6,936 bases of DNA from Thermoplasmata archaeon (GTDB lineage Archaea; Thermoplasmatota; E2; DHVEG-1; B8-G13). The position numbers and the translations under genes were made by a program. Below are positions 4,801 through 6,936 of this stretch, in pieces. Position 1 is the first letter of the stretch. Each line of letters starts with the position of its first letter. The notes beneath the pieces are model-generated. The model was not told the origin of the DNA, searched no databases, and saw only the letters and a list, made by a program, of their open reading frames with translations. The stretch is from the NCBI GenBank assembly GCA_021162485.1, contig JAGGYP010000052.1:1-6936 (forward strand). Reading direction: 5' to 3'.

Positions 4801-5466
4801 ATGAAAGTTGCAGCATTGTTCTCAGGTGGAAAAGACTCAATATTTTCAATATATGTTGCACAACAATATGGTTGGGATGTATCCTATCTCGTTTCTCTTA
4901 TGCCTGAGAATATTGATTCTTGGATGTTTCATGGGGTGAACATACATCTAACTGGACTACTAGCTAAAGCCTTAGACACCCCCATAGTCTCTAAATCTAC
5001 ATTGGGTGAAAAGGAGAAGGAGTTAGATGACCTAAAAAGCATCTTAGAAAACCTAAATATAGATGGTGTGATAAGCGGTGCAATATCATCAGAATACCAG
5101 AGAACAAGGATAGAAAAAATATGCCACAAAATAGGAATAAAATCGTTTACCCCAATATGGCATAAAAATCAAAGGCAGCTTCTAGAAGAAGAAACACATG
5201 CTGGTTTTAAAATCATAATAGTGAGTGTCTCAGCAAATGGTTTAGACAAATCATGGCTGGGTAGGACCATTGATAAAAAGTGTATTAAAGATTTAGTTTC
5301 CTTGCACAAAAAATACAAGATAAACATAGCTGGAGAAGGCGGGGAATATGAAACACTTGTTTTAGATGGACCGATTTTTAAGAAGAAAATAACTTTACAA
5401 GATACAGAAATTGAATGGAAAAGAGATTATGGGAGACTAGTTGTTAAAAAAGCTGTATTAAGCTAA
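4801..5466 (+). CDS. dph6: Diphthine--ammonia ligase
   Basis: A 221-residue ATP-pyrophosphatase that carries out the last step of diphthamide synthesis, amidating diphthine on elongation factor 2 with ammonia and ATP. The N-terminal PP-loop S-G-G-K-D-S is at 8-13. It is followed by L-V-S-L-M-P-E-N (30-37) and F-H-G-V-N (43-47), the stretch G-A-I-S-S-E-Y-Q-R-T-R-I-E (93-105), and the signature G-E-G-G-E-Y-E-T (178-185), all typical of archaeal Dph6. The length is normal for the short archaeal form, which lacks the C-terminal YjgF-like domains of the yeast enzyme. It stands alone on the plus strand with its own promoter region. Its last four bases are shared with the stop of the convergent PqqD-like gene. 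Other diphthamide genes are not in the window. Confidence 0.94.
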   Translation: MKVAALFSGGKDSIFSIYVAQQYGWDVSYLVSLMPENIDSWMFHGVNIHLTGLLAKALDTPIVSKSTLGEKEKELDDLKSILENLNIDGVISGAISSEYQRTRIEKICHKIGIKSFTPIWHKNQRQLLEEETHAGFKIIIVSVSANGLDKSWLGRTIDKKCIKDLVSLHKKYKINIAGEGGEYETLVLDGPIFKKKITLQDTEIEWKRDYGRLVVKKAVLS

Positions 5467-5813
5467 TAATTAATGTATTTTAATTTCTTCATTTGCTGGA
5501 GAAAAAATATAAGGCGACTCAGCATATTTTCTTCTTCAGGAAATTCTTTTTCCAAAATTTCTAAAATCTCTTTTACCGAATGTCTCCCATCACAGTTTTC
5601 CCATACCACAGACCCTATCTTGTCAAGGTTTGCTGTAAAAGTATCATCTTTGCCAAGTAGTTTACAAAATTTCTTACCCAGTTTACTTTTGAATTTTGGT
5701 ACCACTATTCTAACTAGATTTTCTTCTGTCTTAAACCATTTAAAATTTTCTTTAACTGGTTTAAAGTTGAGAAACTCCTCTACAGTTATTTTCTTATTTT
5801 GTTTTTTTAGCAA
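5463..5813 (-). CDS. PqqD-like peptide-binding (RRE-type) protein
   Basis: A 116-residue protein whose C-terminal half (about 60-115) matches the PqqD fold: N62-L-D-K-I-G-S-V-V-W71 and C74-D-G76, then a helical V-K-E-I-L-E-I-L, and a final L-x-x-M-x-x-L-K-Y-I. PqqD and its relatives bind precursor peptides in ribosomal peptide modification. The N-terminal half is Lys/Phe-rich, with F-K-W-F-K and V-P-K-F-K-S-K-L-G-K-K, as in a subgroup of stand-alone PqqD proteins of about this size. The start is TTG at 5813, inside the transporter gene, with GAGGGAG 4 nt upstream. It overlaps the OPT transporter by 20 nt and is presumably co-transcribed. No precursor peptide or radical-SAM enzyme is visible, so a RiPP role is unproven. 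Confidence 0.82.
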   Translation of the reverse strand: MLKKQNKKITVEEFLNFKPVKENFKWFKTEENLVRIVVPKFKSKLGKKFCKLLGKDDTFTANLDKIGSVVWENCDGRHSVKEILEILEKEFPEEENMLSRLIFFLQQMKKLKYINY

Positions 5814-6936
5814 GTATCTCCCTCAGTGGGATATAACCAAGTAAGAGTGCAACAAAACCCCATACTAGTAGTGATGGCCAGTGTGGCTCTACTGTAAATA
5901 CTGCAAGATTTATTCCACCTACTATTAGTGCTGCTACGATTACTCCCATTAGTGCTTCCCCGGCTATTAATCCTGCACTAAGCAGCAGACCTGTTCTTAT
6001 TGCTTTTTCTTGTGGTTTAACTCCTGTTTTCTTTATAGCAAGCTCCCAGTCACTTATTTGTTCTTCTTCCGCAGTTCCATATTTTTTCGCTATGACCTTG
6101 TCTGTGAAGTATCTCACTATTCCGCCGGCGAATATTGTTGTTGTCAAACCAAATGGTAGGTAGATTCCTATTGCTACAGGTAGAACTGGTATTCCTATGA
6201 GAATTAAAACAAATGCAAGAACGGCACCAGCTAATACATATGGCCAGAGCATTTGCCCACCAAGTACACCTTTAACAATACCTGCCATAAGAAATGCTTG
6301 TGGGGCGGGTATGGATTCACTACCTATTCCTCCATAGGCTTTATCTAGCACTGATATTACAAGCGCCAAGATTGGTGCTGCTGCTAGAACACCAAATATT
6401 TCCATTATCTGCTGTCTCCTTGGAGTTGCACCTACCATTTGACCACAGGCCATAGACTGCAGCACATCTCCAGATATAGCTGCTGCGCAGCATATTACTG
6501 CTGCTATACCTATGGCTATTACCATACCTTGGCTACCTGTTACGCCAAATGCTAATAATAGCAGGCTAACAAAAAGCAGCACAGATATTGTTACACCGGA
6601 TATTGGGTTGTTTGATGAACCTAATAAACCCGCCATGTAACCAGCTATTGCACTGGCTATAAAAGCAAATATTACTGCAACAACAGCCATGAAACCGGAT
6701 AACAAAAGCATGTTGGATATCCAATAATAAACAAGGAATATCGGCACAGTTAATGCTCCTATGATCAAGAATACACGCTTAAAACTTAGATCCTGCTGTG
6801 TTCTTTTCTTTTCTCCTATCTCTCCTCCTCTTATTCCTGCTATTGCTTCTTTTATTCCACTTGCTAGGTTCGATCTTAGAGTAAATATGGTCCAGAGACC
6901 ACCGACAACCATTGCTCCAACGCCGATGTATCTAAT
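5794..6936 (-). CDS. OPT-family oligopeptide transporter, C-terminal part (runs off window)
   Basis: The 380 visible codons are the C-terminal portion of a prokaryotic OPT transporter; the frame stays open through base 6936, so the N-terminus lies outside. The first visible residues read I-R-Y-I-G-V-G-A-M-V-V-G-G-L-W, a recognisable OPT helix, so the ATG at 6912 is internal. Other family motifs are S-S-N-N-P-I-S-G-V-T (visible residues 107-116) and S-G-D-V-L-Q (155-160), with V-G-A-T-P-R-R-Q-Q (168-176) before a long hydrophobic stretch. About nine further membrane segments are seen. OPT proteins move oligopeptides or metal chelates by proton coupling across the cytoplasmic membrane; the substrate here is unknown. 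The end overlaps the PqqD-like gene by 20 nt. Confidence 0.93.
   Translation of the reverse strand: MRYIGVGAMVVGGLWTIFTLRSNLASGIKEAIAGIRGGEIGEKKRTQQDLSFKRVFLIIGALTVPIFLVYYWISNMLLLSGFMAVVAVIFAFIASAIAGYMAGLLGSSNNPISGVTISVLLFVSLLLLAFGVTGSQGMVIAIGIAAVICCAAAISGDVLQSMACGQMVGATPRRQQIMEIFGVLAAAPILALVISVLDKAYGGIGSESIPAPQAFLMAGIVKGVLGGQMLWPYVLAGAVLAFVLILIGIPVLPVAIGIYLPFGLTTTIFAGGIVRYFTDKVIAKKYGTAEEEQISDWELAIKKTGVKPQEKAIRTGLLLSAGLIAGEALMGVIVAALIVGGINLAVFTVEPHWPSLLVWGFVALLLGYIPLREILAKKTK
5818..5824 (-). promoter_or_regulatory. Shine-Dalgarno site for the PqqD-like TTG start
   Basis: GAGGGAG within the last codons of the transporter gene, 4 nt before TTG at 5813 (7 nt if only GAGG pairs). It supports the TTG start and coupled translation. 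Confidence 0.6.

Noticed and set aside
5473..5844. 123-codon plus-strand frame antisense to the PqqD-like gene
   Set aside because: The minus-strand reading has clear PqqD residues (N-L-D-K-I-G, C-D-G); the plus reading is Ser/Phe-rich low-quality shadow.
6913..6936. ATG at 6912 as the start of the OPT gene
   Set aside because: The eight codons upstream (I-R-Y-I-G-V-G-A) are conserved OPT helix sequence, so the gene continues beyond the window.

Overview
The window is AT-rich DNA that looks archaeal and most like a euryarchaeote, though I cannot name the lineage. The evidence is the gene set: archease, a stand-alone diphthamide ligase (Dph6), a 6-oxopurine-type methylthionucleoside phosphorylase, a DUF123-type GIY-YIG nuclease and a compact FeoB. 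TATA-like boxes upstream of several genes and the lack of bacterial -35/-10 pairs agree with this. Genes are packed tightly. Several overlap by ATGA, and three appear to start with TTG behind clear Shine-Dalgarno sequences.

Layout from left to right. (1) Bases 1-117, minus strand: the first 39 codons of an APC-type amino acid permease. (2) Bases 160-3114, minus strand: an iron-uptake cluster read right to left as a 51-residue Cys-rich mini-protein, feoA, feoB, a DtxR/MntR-type metal regulator and a GIY-YIG nuclease. feoA/feoB and regulator/nuclease each overlap by 4 nt, and feoB and the regulator are 7 nt apart. (3) Bases 3159-3371, minus strand: a DUF1858 redox-disulfide protein with a CAGC motif. 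(4) Bases 3430-4607, minus strand: a methylthioinosine-type phosphorylase overlapping archease by ATGA. (5) Bases 4608-4800: a 193-base divergent promoter region. (6) Bases 4801-5466, plus strand: Dph6, the only plus-strand gene I accept. (7) Bases 5463-6936, minus strand: the C-terminal part of an OPT-family oligopeptide transporter, followed by and overlapping a PqqD-like protein.

How the parts fit. The feo cluster carries ferrous iron import (FeoB with its partner FeoA) together with a regulator that probably senses the metal and controls the cluster. The Cys-rich mini-protein at its head is the least explained part and could be an archaeal accessory to Feo. The phosphorylase and archease serve S-adenosylmethionine by-product salvage and RNA ligation, and Dph6 modifies elongation factor 2; these are housekeeping. 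The OPT transporter and PqqD-like protein pair a peptide-transport family with a peptide-binding fold, without any radical-SAM modifying enzyme in view.

The most interesting items are the mini-protein before feoA, the OPT-PqqD overlap, the variant gate motif in FeoB, and the mixed metal site of the regulator. No rRNA, tRNA, CRISPR array, insertion sequence or phage gene was seen, and no gene-free stretch exceeds 300 bases.
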